A stretch of DNA of 64,000 bases from an uncultured archaeon (GTDB taxonomy: Archaea; Halobacteriota; Methanosarcinia; Methanosarcinales; Methanoperedenaceae), in assembly GCA_902386135.1 (NCBI GenBank), contig CABMIB010000074.1, forward strand, positions 1 to 64,000. Reading direction: 5' to 3'. This document shows, in pieces, positions 53,018 through 61,399 of this stretch (the first letter of the stretch is position 1; each line of letters opens with the position of its first letter). The translations under genes and the position numbers were made by a program. The notes under the pieces were generated by a model, which saw only the letters and a list, made by a program, of their open reading frames with translations, did no database searches and was not told where the DNA came from.

Positions 53018-53866
53018 ATGGACATAAAGAAAATCGCCGTAATAGGTGCTGGGACTATGGGGGGCGGCATAGCCCAGGTGGCAGCCCAGAGCGGATATGA
53101 AGTAATTCTGGCAGCTACGAAAGAGGAACATGCGAGAGCCGGATTTGAGAAAATAAAGGAAAGACTGGAAAAAAGGGTTGGCGAAGGGAAGCTTGAGAGC
53201 AAAGAGAGGGATAGAATCCTCTCCAATATAAAAACCACCGCAAGCCTGGAAGATTGCAGAGATGCTGGCTTGGTAATCGAAGCGGTGGTAGAAAAAGAAG
53301 ATGCAAAGAAACAGATTTTTAAAGAGCTTGATAAGATATGCCCGGCGGGAACCATCTTTGCATCAAATACCTCTTCTATCTCCATAACACGGCTTGCCCA
53401 GGTAACAGGAAGACCGGAGAAGTTCACGGGCATGCATTTCATGAACCCTGCCTATATAATGAAACTATTGGTAATCGTTCAGGGCATGCGCACATCGCGA
53501 GAAACAGTAAATACAGTAGCTGCTGTTGCGCAAAGAATGGGAAAGACCCCGGTCACCATCAATGATTATCCCGGCTTTATCATAAACCGTTTACTTATAC
53601 CTATGATAAACAACGCTGTTTATTGCCTAGAGGAAGGAGTTACCTCCCGTGAAAACATAGACAAAATCATGAAGCTTGGTGCAAACCATCCTATGGGTCC
53701 GCTGGAACTTGCGGATTTTATAGGCCTGGATATATGCCTTGATATACTTGAGGTTCTTCATGCCGAGCTGGGTGAGAAATATATGCCCTGCCCACTGCTG
53801 AGGAAAATGGTAGCAGGCGGAAAGCTGGGGAGAAAAAGTGGGGAAGGATTCTATGGCTACAGGTGA
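53018..53866 (+). CDS. 3-hydroxyacyl-CoA dehydrogenase with altered active site
   Basis: 282 residues from ATG 53018, which has GGAGGG at 53005-53010; the upstream GTG is less likely. The NAD fold is VIGAGTMGGGIAQVAAQSGY. The catalytic His is in GMHFMNPAYIMKLLVIVQG. In known enzymes the catalytic glutamate lies 12 residues after this His (HFFNPVPVMKLVEV), and here that position is Val. The C-terminal domain (GFIINRLLIPMINNAVYCLE) is normal. It overlaps the enoyl-CoA hydratase gene by 14 bases. Confidence 0.9.
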   Translation: MDIKKIAVIGAGTMGGGIAQVAAQSGYEVILAATKEEHARAGFEKIKERLEKRVGEGKLESKERDRILSNIKTTASLEDCRDAGLVIEAVVEKEDAKKQIFKELDKICPAGTIFASNTSSISITRLAQVTGRPEKFTGMHFMNPAYIMKLLVIVQGMRTSRETVNTVAAVAQRMGKTPVTINDYPGFIINRLLIPMINNAVYCLEEGVTSRENIDKIMKLGANHPMGPLELADFIGLDICLDILEVLHAELGEKYMPCPLLRKMVAGGKLGRKSGEGFYGYR

Positions 53867-54626
53867 ACAGGTAAAGGTAGAGAGAAAAGAAGAGATAAGC
53901 ATAATCATTTTGAACAGACCGGAGACCATGAACGCCCTGGATACAGAAATGTTCCAGGAACTGAGAGATGTGCTTACCGGCCTTGGGAAGGATAGCAGGA
54001 CAAGGGCTATAATCATAACCGGGTGTATAAATTTCTGCGCAGGGGCTGATATTAATGAGCTTAAAGAAATGCACCCCATAGAGGCAGAGGTGTTCTCGAG
54101 GCTCGGTCATAATGTCTTCGATCTTTTGGAGAACATAGGGAAGCCTGTGATCGCAGCAATCAACGGATATGCCCTGGGCGGCGGGTGCGAATTAGCTCTT
54201 GCCTGCGATATAAGGATAGCTGGCGATAATGCAAAATTCGGCCAGCCTGAAGTGAACCTCGGTCTTATTCCGGGTTTTGGAGCCACGCAGAGACTTACAA
54301 GGCTTGTGGGCATAGGGTGGGCAAAGGAACTTATCCTGTCAGGCAGGACTATAGATGTAATAGAAGCTGAATCCATAGGGCTTGTTAACAGCGTTGTGGA
54401 CGATGATAAAGTGATGGACAAAGCAGAGGAAACGGCGAAGGTTCTGGCGCAAAAAAGTCCTTTAGCTATAAAAATGGCCAAGAATTTAATTAACAAAAAT
54501 CTGGATATAAAAAAGGGGCTTGAGGTGGAAGCTATTTCGTTTTCCGAGTGCTTCGCCTCAGAGGACCATGTAGAGGGTATAAATGCATTTCTGGAAAAAA
54601 GGAGACCGAAATTTAAAGGCTCTTAG
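53853..54626 (+). CDS. Enoyl-CoA hydratase (crotonase family)
   Basis: 257 residues from ATG 53853, inside the end of the dehydrogenase gene. Both glutamates of the crotonase active site are seen, in GGGCELALACD and FGQPEVNLGLIPGFGATQ. The oxyanion hole residues lie in FCAGADINEL and NGYALGGGCE. It likely hydrates crotonyl-CoA or a similar enoyl-CoA. Partner of the dehydrogenase by overlap; no thiolase lies in the window. Confidence 0.93.
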   Translation: MATGEQVKVERKEEISIIILNRPETMNALDTEMFQELRDVLTGLGKDSRTRAIIITGCINFCAGADINELKEMHPIEAEVFSRLGHNVFDLLENIGKPVIAAINGYALGGGCELALACDIRIAGDNAKFGQPEVNLGLIPGFGATQRLTRLVGIGWAKELILSGRTIDVIEAESIGLVNSVVDDDKVMDKAEETAKVLAQKSPLAIKMAKNLINKNLDIKKGLEVEAISFSECFASEDHVEGINAFLEKRRPKFKGS

Positions 54627-54800
54627 GACAGGCCGGACATTGTGACTTTGATTAGATAACTTTAATAGTAATCGAATCGAGTATAGCGATACCTTTTGCT
54701 AACCCTGGTAAAGAAAATATCCGGGTTACCAGAACCAGGGGCTGTGGCCTAGTCCGGCATGGCGACGGGCTCCAGCGGAAACCGGAGCAATCCGGGTGTT

Positions 54801-54867
54801 ATGATGAGCAACGGGTCTGCCGAGCGAACCGGACGCGGTAAGCGATGAGGAGCCGTTGGAGCACTGA
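54801..54867 (+). ncRNA. C/D box guide RNA inside the tRNA-Trp intron
   Basis: Box C ATGATGA 54801-54807, box D' CCGA 54820-54823, box C' GCGATGA 54842-54848, box D CTGA 54864-54867. The D' guide (CGGGTCTG) pairs with C35-T43 of the spliced tRNA, placing the fifth base opposite C39. The D guide (TTGGAGC-type) pairs with G31-A36, placing the fifth base opposite C34. In Haloferax volcanii the tRNA-Trp intron is known to guide 2'-O-methylation at C34 and U39; here the second site is C39. Confidence 0.85.
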
Positions 54868-54877
54868 ACGTGCTTAA

Positions 54878-54899
54878 ACCCCCGAATTAATTCGGGGGT
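54878..54899. repeat. 22-base perfect palindrome in the tRNA-Trp intron
   Basis: ACCCCCGAATT followed by its exact complement AATTCGGGGGT. It lies after box D and before the 3' splice site. It probably folds as a strong stem in the intron and may be an insertion of a small palindromic element. Confidence 0.9.
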
Positions 54900-55210
54900 C
54901 GGGAAGCCAAAAACCTGGCGTTTTCGGAGAGACCCGTCGATCGTGAGTTCAAATCTCACCAGCCCCATATCAATATCTTGAAACGAACTCGTATGTCTTT
55001 TTGATTAATTATGGTGGCAGCCGGTTCATTGGTCTGGTGCTTAATTTTAACTTTTTTACAAGAGTAACTGTTATAAATTAAGAGGGATATACTATAACTA
55101 CCCGGGGTTTAGTGAAATGAAATATAAATAACTGCAAATAAAAAGTATCGCTATCCTGAGCATGCATTTACGGCATACTGGCTGTATATAAAAAAGGAGT
55201 GAGTCGGAAA

Positions 55211-55249
55211 ATGGGATCAAATATCGAGCGTATCTATGTGTACGCATAA
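55211..55249 (+). CDS. Possible 12-residue upstream peptide
   Basis: ATG at 55211 opens MGSNIERIYVYA and stops at 55247-55249, one base into the ribosome-binding site (AAGGAG) of the glycosyltransferase gene. A purine run AAAAAGGAGTGAG lies about 12-25 bases before its ATG, and a TATA-like CTGTATATAAA at 55182-55192. It might couple translation, or be a chance frame or remnant. Confidence 0.3.
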   Translation: MGSNIERIYVYA

Positions 55250-55257
55250 GGAGAAGC

Positions 55258-56469
55258 ATGAACATAGCATTCCTTGCGCCTGAATTTTTGCCGAACTGGG
55301 GAGGGGCGGGAACTTATGCGATTGAGCTTGTGAAATATCTTTCAAAAAAACATAATGTGCATGTTATTACTCTCCGGAGGAAAATCGATAATGGATCGGC
55401 ATATAGTGATGAAAAGATCCTTGATTTTTTCGACAATAAAATCCATCTGCATACTATTTCAGATGCCAATGATACCTTTCTTTATAATGCAGCCTTCCAG
55501 TATTCGTGTTTTAAGCGCCTCCCGAAAATCTGCAGGGAAAATAAAATAGATATTATCCATGCCGATGTTCCACATATGTCTGATGTTATGCTGAGATTGA
55601 TAAAATCAAATAAGAACATGGTGACCACGGTACATACTGTCATCGAAGGGCATAAACAGGGGATCCAGGCATCAGGCCTTGATTTCCGGGACATGGACGC
55701 ATCTGAAAAGTATACTCTTGCCCTTTTCCCGATGCTCAAGCTTATCCAGAGATTGTATTTGAAAAGATCCCCGACAATAATAACCGTTTCGAACTGGATG
55801 AAAAAGCTACTTGAGCAAAATTATGGAATTAATAATATAAATGTAATATATAATGGGGTAGATACTGAATTGTTCTCACCAGAGGTAAAAAGTGACTTGG
55901 TTAAAGGCCTGGATACAGATAAGCCTATTGTACTTTTTTCATCAAGACTGACGGTTGCAAAAGGAGCACATTACCTGATTAAAGCGATTCCGGAGATCAT
56001 CAAAGAAAACAGGGATGTGCATTTTGTATTCTCCGGTGCCGGAGCTAAGGAACCCTGGATAAATATTCTGGAAAAAGAGGGTGTGGAACAGAAATATTAT
56101 AGCTTTTTGGGTTATCAGGATTATTCCGAACTGGCAGGGTTATACGCACTAGCAAGTGTGTTTGTTGTCCCGAGCCTGTATGAGAATCTTCCCATACGGA
56201 TACTCGAAGCAATGAGCAGCCAGACTGCTGTTGTAGCTACTAATATATGCGCTATTCCGGAAGCTATAACTCATGATGAGAACGGAGTTCTTATACCTCC
56301 CGGAGATTCAGAGGCAATAGTAGAAAGTATAACTAATCTGCTTCTGGACAAAGACTATTCGGAGAAACTGGCAGTGAATGCAAGAAAAACTGTAGTTGAG
56401 AAATTTAGCTGGGAGAAGATAGGGAAAGAGACCGAGAGGGTATATGAAGATGTTATACAGATTTCTTAG
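55258..56469 (+). CDS. GT4 family glycosyltransferase, copy A
   Basis: 403 residues, GT-B fold. The N-terminus MNIAFLAPEFLPNWGGAGTY is the acceptor-side domain and the C-terminal half carries the donor site with IRILEAMSSQTAVVATNICA (E-x7-E type). It transfers a sugar from a nucleotide sugar. Its first 190 residues are almost identical to those of the gene at 58754, but the C-terminal halves differ. It is the first gene of a glycan cluster extending to the edge of the window. The AAGGAG before the ATG is strong. Confidence 0.88.
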   Translation: MNIAFLAPEFLPNWGGAGTYAIELVKYLSKKHNVHVITLRRKIDNGSAYSDEKILDFFDNKIHLHTISDANDTFLYNAAFQYSCFKRLPKICRENKIDIIHADVPHMSDVMLRLIKSNKNMVTTVHTVIEGHKQGIQASGLDFRDMDASEKYTLALFPMLKLIQRLYLKRSPTIITVSNWMKKLLEQNYGINNINVIYNGVDTELFSPEVKSDLVKGLDTDKPIVLFSSRLTVAKGAHYLIKAIPEIIKENRDVHFVFSGAGAKEPWINILEKEGVEQKYYSFLGYQDYSELAGLYALASVFVVPSLYENLPIRILEAMSSQTAVVATNICAIPEAITHDENGVLIPPGDSEAIVESITNLLLDKDYSEKLAVNARKTVVEKFSWEKIGKETERVYEDVIQIS

Positions 56470-56484
56470 CAACCAGGGGTTTTT

Positions 56485-57498
56485 ATGAAATTACCTACTG
56501 ATGCGGTTATTGCGGTCACTTATAAATGTAATAGTAAATGCGTAATGTGTGACATCTGGAAGAAGCCAGCTTGCGAGGAAGTAGATCCCCAATTATATGC
56601 AAAATTGCCATGTTCACTTAAGTATATCAATATATCCGGAGGTGAACCTTTCCTGAGAAAAAATCTTCCAGAGGTAATTGCCGTCTTAAGTGAAACCTGT
56701 AATGAACCGAGAATAGGGATTTCTACAAATGGTCTATTCACTGATAGAATTAAAGAACATATGGAAACAATACTCTCAAATGGTATAAGAAATGTAAGCG
56801 TGAATGTTTCCATTCACGGGATAGGGGAGTTCCATGACGCTGTAGAAGGCATAAAAAATGCATTTGATAGGGCGATCAATACGGTACATGTCTTAAAAGA
56901 AATAGGAGTTAAGGATATAGGGATTGCTTACACTGCTACCAACCATAACATCAATCAGCTCTCTAATGTCATAGAGTTAGCAAAGGAATTAGATGTCCAG
57001 TATACCTTTTGCGGGATAGCTCACAGTTCCGAATTAATGTTTAAGTCGACTAATGAACCTATAGCAGACCTGGAAGAGCTGCGTGCTCAGCTTGAGAAGC
57101 TGACAAAAAACCATTTAAGATCATTTTATCCAAAGGATTGGTTCAGGGCTTATATAGACAGCGGCAATTATTATTATGCTAAAACAGGGAAACGAAAAAT
57201 TCAATGTGGTGCAGGGACTGATTTTTTCTTTATGACCCCTGATGGGAATATACACCCGTGCAATGTATTAGATTGGAATTTTGGAAATATAACGAACCAG
57301 ACATTTGATGAAATATGGCGTTCCGGGAAAGCTAACGAATTCAGGGATAAAGTAAATATCAATAACTGCCCAAATCCATGCTGGATGCTTTGTACAGTAT
57401 TTCCGCATATGAGGCATAATGCGTTAAACTGTATAAAGTGGGTACTGATTAATAAGTTTAAAGTTAATGCAGGTATGAACTTCAGTCCTGTTCAATAG
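56485..57498 (+). CDS. Radical SAM protein with SPASM-like C-terminus
   Basis: 337 residues. The cluster-binding CxxxCxxC motif is YKCNSKCVMCDIW (C15, C19, C22), followed by INISGGEPFLRKNL, the SAM-binding GGEP. The C-terminal part has CGAGTDFFFMTPDGNIHPC and NNCPNPCWMLC, which are the cysteines of a SPASM/twitch auxiliary cluster. Such enzymes modify sugars, peptides or lipids. It lies 15 bases after the glycosyltransferase gene. Confidence 0.85.
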   Translation: MKLPTDAVIAVTYKCNSKCVMCDIWKKPACEEVDPQLYAKLPCSLKYINISGGEPFLRKNLPEVIAVLSETCNEPRIGISTNGLFTDRIKEHMETILSNGIRNVSVNVSIHGIGEFHDAVEGIKNAFDRAINTVHVLKEIGVKDIGIAYTATNHNINQLSNVIELAKELDVQYTFCGIAHSSELMFKSTNEPIADLEELRAQLEKLTKNHLRSFYPKDWFRAYIDSGNYYYAKTGKRKIQCGAGTDFFFMTPDGNIHPCNVLDWNFGNITNQTFDEIWRSGKANEFRDKVNINNCPNPCWMLCTVFPHMRHNALNCIKWVLINKFKVNAGMNFSPVQ

Positions 57499-57939
57499 GA
57501 AGAATAGGTGAGCGATAAGTAAGAAAGGCTTAAATAACCAGACATAGATATAATAGACATAGATATCACTTAGAAGGGAGGAAAAATAACACCGGGTAAC
57601 AGGTTGAATTCCTTGGGTGTGGAAGCTCATTGAATTACCAAAAAGGTAACCTGTAGATAAAATGCGTGGGAATTCTTCTCTGGAAATGGGGGTATTAGTA
57701 TTGAATCTTATGGGCAGGAAAGGATAGAGAAAAAAATCAGCGCAGTAAGACCTGCGCTTATTAAAAAAACGGGGCTGAAAATCAAAGAAGGCATTTCTTT
57801 GAAGGGAGAGGGAAGAATGGAATTCCAATCTCAGCTCATTCAGGGACAGGTATAGTATCCGGAATATTATAATCAAACAGTATTTAAAAAATCTTGAAAA
57901 GGTAAAAAAGGATAAAAAAAACCAGTATTTGCACAAGAG
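57499..57939. other. Intergenic stretch with a coding-like fragment and short direct repeats
   Basis: No intact gene. AGACATAGATAT occurs twice, at 57540-57551 and 57555-57566. GGGAGG follows at 57575-57580. From 57661 to the TAG at 57853-57855 a plus frame of 64 codons has no early start and no stop; part reads RPALIKKTGLKIKEG. It looks like the end of a protein, possibly degenerate, but I cannot name it. A TATA-like TATTTAAAA at 57880 may drive the next gene. Confidence 0.45.
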
Positions 57940-58779
57940 ATGGTATTCATGAAGAATGAAATAAGAACAATATTAGTATCCCCGCATTCGGACGATATCG
58001 CATTTTCCTTGGGGGGAACTTTATTACAGGATTTCTTCCATGGGCCGTCTTTGATGGTGACTATTTTTACAAAATCTAATTTCTCACCATGCATTAAAAT
58101 ACCGGGCCCTGAAAAAATATCAAAATTAAGGCATTTAGAGGACGTTGAATTCGCTGAGAGATTGGAAATTAAATTCCAGAGTTTCGGTTTCTCGGAACCG
58201 CCACTTAGAGGGTATTCACACCGGGATATATTTGCGAACAATGATCCTGCTTCAGACCCCATATATACAGAGGTATATCATGCTTTATCAAAACTAATAA
58301 GATCATCTGAATGCGAATTGATAGTATCGCCTATGGGTCTTGGGAACCATATCGACCATATTATTGTATGTAATGTTTGCTGCAGGATTGCCAGGGAAAA
58401 TAACATAAAAATTGTTTTTTATGAAGATCTTCACTATGCATCGCAGCTAACTTTTAAGCAAATAAAAGTAAGAGCGAACTCTATCAGTCCGGATCTCCAG
58501 CCATGGAAAATAAATATTACACCTAAATTTAATGATAAAATTGAGAATATAAAATTATATAAGACGCAGGCAAGAAGGATTTTCCAGACCATGATCAAGT
58601 CGCATGCTCTGCGTCTTGGCATAGAGAATAAAAGTTTGAAAGAACTGGTAGTGCCATATAACTTATTTAAATACTTATTATTTTTGTTTACCAACAAATG
58701 CGTACAGGTTCCATTATATGAACGTATATGGCATATGAGTATGGGGGGACAGGATGAACATAGCGCTTATAGCACCTGA
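57940..58779 (+). CDS. PIG-L family deacetylase
   Basis: 279 residues. The zinc-binding motif PHSDDIAFSLGGTLL (PHxDD) and NHIDHIIVCN (HxxH) mark the LmbE/PIG-L N-acetylglucosaminyl deacetylase family. It probably deacetylates a sugar or sugar-lipid intermediate. ATG 57949 is an alternative start after AAGAGATGG. It overlaps the next glycosyltransferase gene by 26 bases. Confidence 0.85.
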   Translation: MVFMKNEIRTILVSPHSDDIAFSLGGTLLQDFFHGPSLMVTIFTKSNFSPCIKIPGPEKISKLRHLEDVEFAERLEIKFQSFGFSEPPLRGYSHRDIFANNDPASDPIYTEVYHALSKLIRSSECELIVSPMGLGNHIDHIIVCNVCCRIARENNIKIVFYEDLHYASQLTFKQIKVRANSISPDLQPWKINITPKFNDKIENIKLYKTQARRIFQTMIKSHALRLGIENKSLKELVVPYNLFKYLLFLFTNKCVQVPLYERIWHMSMGGQDEHSAYST

Positions 58780-59971
58780 GTTCCTGCCGAACTGGGGAGG
58801 AGCGGGAACATACACGATCGAGCTTGCGAAATATCTCTCAAAAAAACATAATGTACACGTTATAAGTTTGAGGAGAAAAATAGATAACGGATCTGCGTAT
58901 AGCGATGAAAAGATCCTTGATTTTTTTGACAACAAAATCCATTTGCATACCATTTCAGATGCCAATGATACTTTTCTTTATAATGCAGCCTTCCAGTATT
59001 CGTGTTTTAAGCGCCTCCCGAAAATCTGCAGGGATAATAAAATAGATATTATCCATGCTGATGTTCCACACATGTCTGATGTGATATTGAGATTGATAAG
59101 ATCAAATAAGAACATGGTGACCACGGTACATACTGTCATTGAAGGGCATAAACAGGGGATTCTGGCGTCAGGTCTTGATTTCCGGGATATGGATGCATCT
59201 GAGAGATACACGCTCGGACTTTTTCCCATACTGAAGCTTATTCAGACACTCTATTTGAAGAGGTCCCCGACAATAATAACGGTCTCGAACTGGATGAAGA
59301 GGTTACTGGAGCAGAACTACGGGCTCCAGGGGGTAAATATGATCCACAACGGGATAGACCACGAGCTATTTTCACCGGAGAAAAAAAATCATGCGGTGGA
59401 AGGGCTTGATACAAATAAACCCGTTGTGCTCTTTTCCGGGAGGTTCATCGCATTGAAAGGGATTAATATTCTGATAAAAGCTATGCGGCAGGTGATAAGC
59501 GAAACAAGAGATGTTCATTTCGCTTTTGCCGGGCCGGAGGCGAACAGCAAATGGGTAAGAATGTTCGAGCATGAGGGCATCCCCTCACACAGCTATTCTT
59601 CCCTGGGATATATTCCGCATGCCGAAATGCCTGAAATATATGCAAACTCATCGATTTTTGTTCTTCCGAGTTTAATAGAAAGTTTTCCTTTTAGTATCCT
59701 TGAAGCAATGAGCTCCGGGTCCGCCGTTATAGCATCCAATGTCGGGGGAGTTCCTGAAATCATAGATGATGAAGTTGACGGGCTGCTGGTACAGCCCGGT
59801 AACCCGGAAATATTAGCAAAAAAATTGTTATATTTATTGGACAATGAGTCCGAAACAAAAAGGTTATCAAAAAATGCCCGTGAAAAAATATTGGGGGAAT
59901 TTACGTCTGAAATTATGTCTAACAGGACAGAGAAGATATACGAACAAATATTAAAAGAGGAGATAATATGA
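58754..59971 (+). CDS. GT4 family glycosyltransferase, copy B
   Basis: 405 residues, same fold as copy A. Residues 1 to about 190 match the first copy almost letter for letter, and the DNA also matches over long runs. The C-terminal domain (FSILEAMSSGSAVIASNVGG) has diverged much more. It may therefore use a similar acceptor but another nucleotide-sugar donor (inference from the GT-B domain roles). It overlaps both neighbours, the PIG-L gene and the B12-type radical SAM gene. Confidence 0.88.
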   Translation: MNIALIAPEFLPNWGGAGTYTIELAKYLSKKHNVHVISLRRKIDNGSAYSDEKILDFFDNKIHLHTISDANDTFLYNAAFQYSCFKRLPKICRDNKIDIIHADVPHMSDVILRLIRSNKNMVTTVHTVIEGHKQGILASGLDFRDMDASERYTLGLFPILKLIQTLYLKRSPTIITVSNWMKRLLEQNYGLQGVNMIHNGIDHELFSPEKKNHAVEGLDTNKPVVLFSGRFIALKGINILIKAMRQVISETRDVHFAFAGPEANSKWVRMFEHEGIPSHSYSSLGYIPHAEMPEIYANSSIFVLPSLIESFPFSILEAMSSGSAVIASNVGGVPEIIDDEVDGLLVQPGNPEILAKKLLYLLDNESETKRLSKNAREKILGEFTSEIMSNRTEKIYEQILKEEII

Positions 59972-61386
59972 AAGTGTTATTGGTGAACCCACCAAGGTTT
60001 AAAAAGGTATCTGTTATCAGGGAAGATAGGTGTGAGATCATAGAGAAGAACTCGGTTCTACCTCCGTATAGTCTGCTCCAGATAGCATCTCTTTTGAGAA
60101 AAAGGGGGCATGAAGTCAGCCTTATTGATGCTAACGGAGAGAATATCGATTACCCGGCTTTTGAAAAGATGGTCTCAGGGATGGATTACGGGGCGGTTAT
60201 TTTCAGGTTTATTCCTGCAACATTTGACTGGGATATGCAGACCGCAACAATTTCAAAGAAGCATTCCGATGCCCCGACGATCGGTATCTGCTGGACTCTT
60301 GGCAGTTCTGTGAAGACCGTTCTGAATGAGGCAAAGGATCTTGATATTTACTTAATGGACGAATACGAGGCAGTGGCTCCGGAGCTCATTGACAGGCTCT
60401 CAGCCGGGGACGGGCTTTCGGACTTGGCTGGTATTGCATACCGTCATGAAGGTGAAATAATAGTCAACAAAGATGCATCTCCTTTGAAAAATTATGACGA
60501 CATACCTATACCTGCGTATGATCTGCTAAAATCCTTTGATTTTTATTATGCGGATACTAAACACGGCCAGCCTTTCACGATAATGTATACGAGTAAGGGT
60601 TGTCCCAACTCCTGCATCTACTGTACGATGGCTAATACGAAATGGAAAGCAAAATCTGCTGAGCGCGTGCTTGAGGAACTGCGGCACCTTAAACAAAATT
60701 ATGACATTAAAACCATAATGTTCTTTGATGAAGCCTTCACTATAAACAGAAAACGGGTTGAGAAGATCACCCAGGCAATTATAGATGAAAAGCTGGATAT
60801 CCATTGGTATTGTAATTCCAGGGTCGACCTTTTAGACAGGGATCTTCTTGAAAAAATGAAGCAGGCCGGATGCAAAGCGGTTTGCATGGGGATAGAATCC
60901 GGGAGCCAGAAGGTTATAGCTGAGGCGAATAAGAGAATATCCGTCGAAAAATCGGCTGAAGCAATAAAAATGGTCAAGGATGCGGGACTTAAAGTCTACT
61001 GCAGTTTTATTTTCGGATTACCGGGTGAAAACCAGGAGACGGTTAACGAGACAATCGAGTTTATCAAGCGAACTCTTCCCACAGGCGGTGAATTCAACAT
61101 TGCAACGCCCTACCCGGGGACAAGGCTGCATGAAATCGCCCTGGAAAAAGGGTGGATAACAGGACAAAGTGATTTCAGGACCATGAACCAGAATAAATCG
61201 ATAATGAGAACAGAGGAATTAACATCCGAAGAGATCGAGAGGGCCAGGAGACAGGCACATCATGCGCTATTTTTGAATCCTAAGTGGTGGGCTCAGAACA
61301 TCGGATACGTTATCAAGAATCCGGAAGATTTTAGTCTTGCCAGTAAATACGCTCTCGGGGCATTAAAAATAGCTTTTGCACATTAG
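59968..61386 (+). CDS. B12-binding-domain radical SAM protein
   Basis: 472 residues. The N-terminal Rossmann part (MKVLLVNPPRFKKV, YSLLQIASLLRKRGHEVSLI) resembles a cobalamin-binding domain, though no DxHxxG motif for the lower axial histidine is visible. The radical SAM motif is TSKGCPNSCIYCTMANTKW. SAM-binding GIESGSQKVI follows. Such enzymes often methylate unreactive carbons or rearrange lipids. Its place between glycosyltransferases points to a glycolipid or glycan product. Confidence 0.86.
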   Translation: MKVLLVNPPRFKKVSVIREDRCEIIEKNSVLPPYSLLQIASLLRKRGHEVSLIDANGENIDYPAFEKMVSGMDYGAVIFRFIPATFDWDMQTATISKKHSDAPTIGICWTLGSSVKTVLNEAKDLDIYLMDEYEAVAPELIDRLSAGDGLSDLAGIAYRHEGEIIVNKDASPLKNYDDIPIPAYDLLKSFDFYYADTKHGQPFTIMYTSKGCPNSCIYCTMANTKWKAKSAERVLEELRHLKQNYDIKTIMFFDEAFTINRKRVEKITQAIIDEKLDIHWYCNSRVDLLDRDLLEKMKQAGCKAVCMGIESGSQKVIAEANKRISVEKSAEAIKMVKDAGLKVYCSFIFGLPGENQETVNETIEFIKRTLPTGGEFNIATPYPGTRLHEIALEKGWITGQSDFRTMNQNKSIMRTEELTSEEIERARRQAHHALFLNPKWWAQNIGYVIKNPEDFSLASKYALGALKIAFAH

Positions 61387-61399
61387 AGGGTGGAAATTA

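Larger units (their letters stand above)
54738..54967 (+). tRNA. tRNA-Trp (CCA) with a 156-base intron
   Basis: Acceptor stem GGGGCTG/CAGCCCC. The spliced anticodon arm is ACGGG-CTCCAGA-CCCGT, with anticodon CCA and no other reading. The 5' exon is 54738-54775 (to G37) and the 3' exon is 54932-54967 (A38 to discriminator A); joining them gives a normal T arm with GAGTTCAAATCTC. The intron at 37/38 is the canonical archaeal place, cut by the splicing endonuclease at a bulge-helix-bulge. The intron holds a guide RNA and a large palindrome. Confidence 0.92.
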
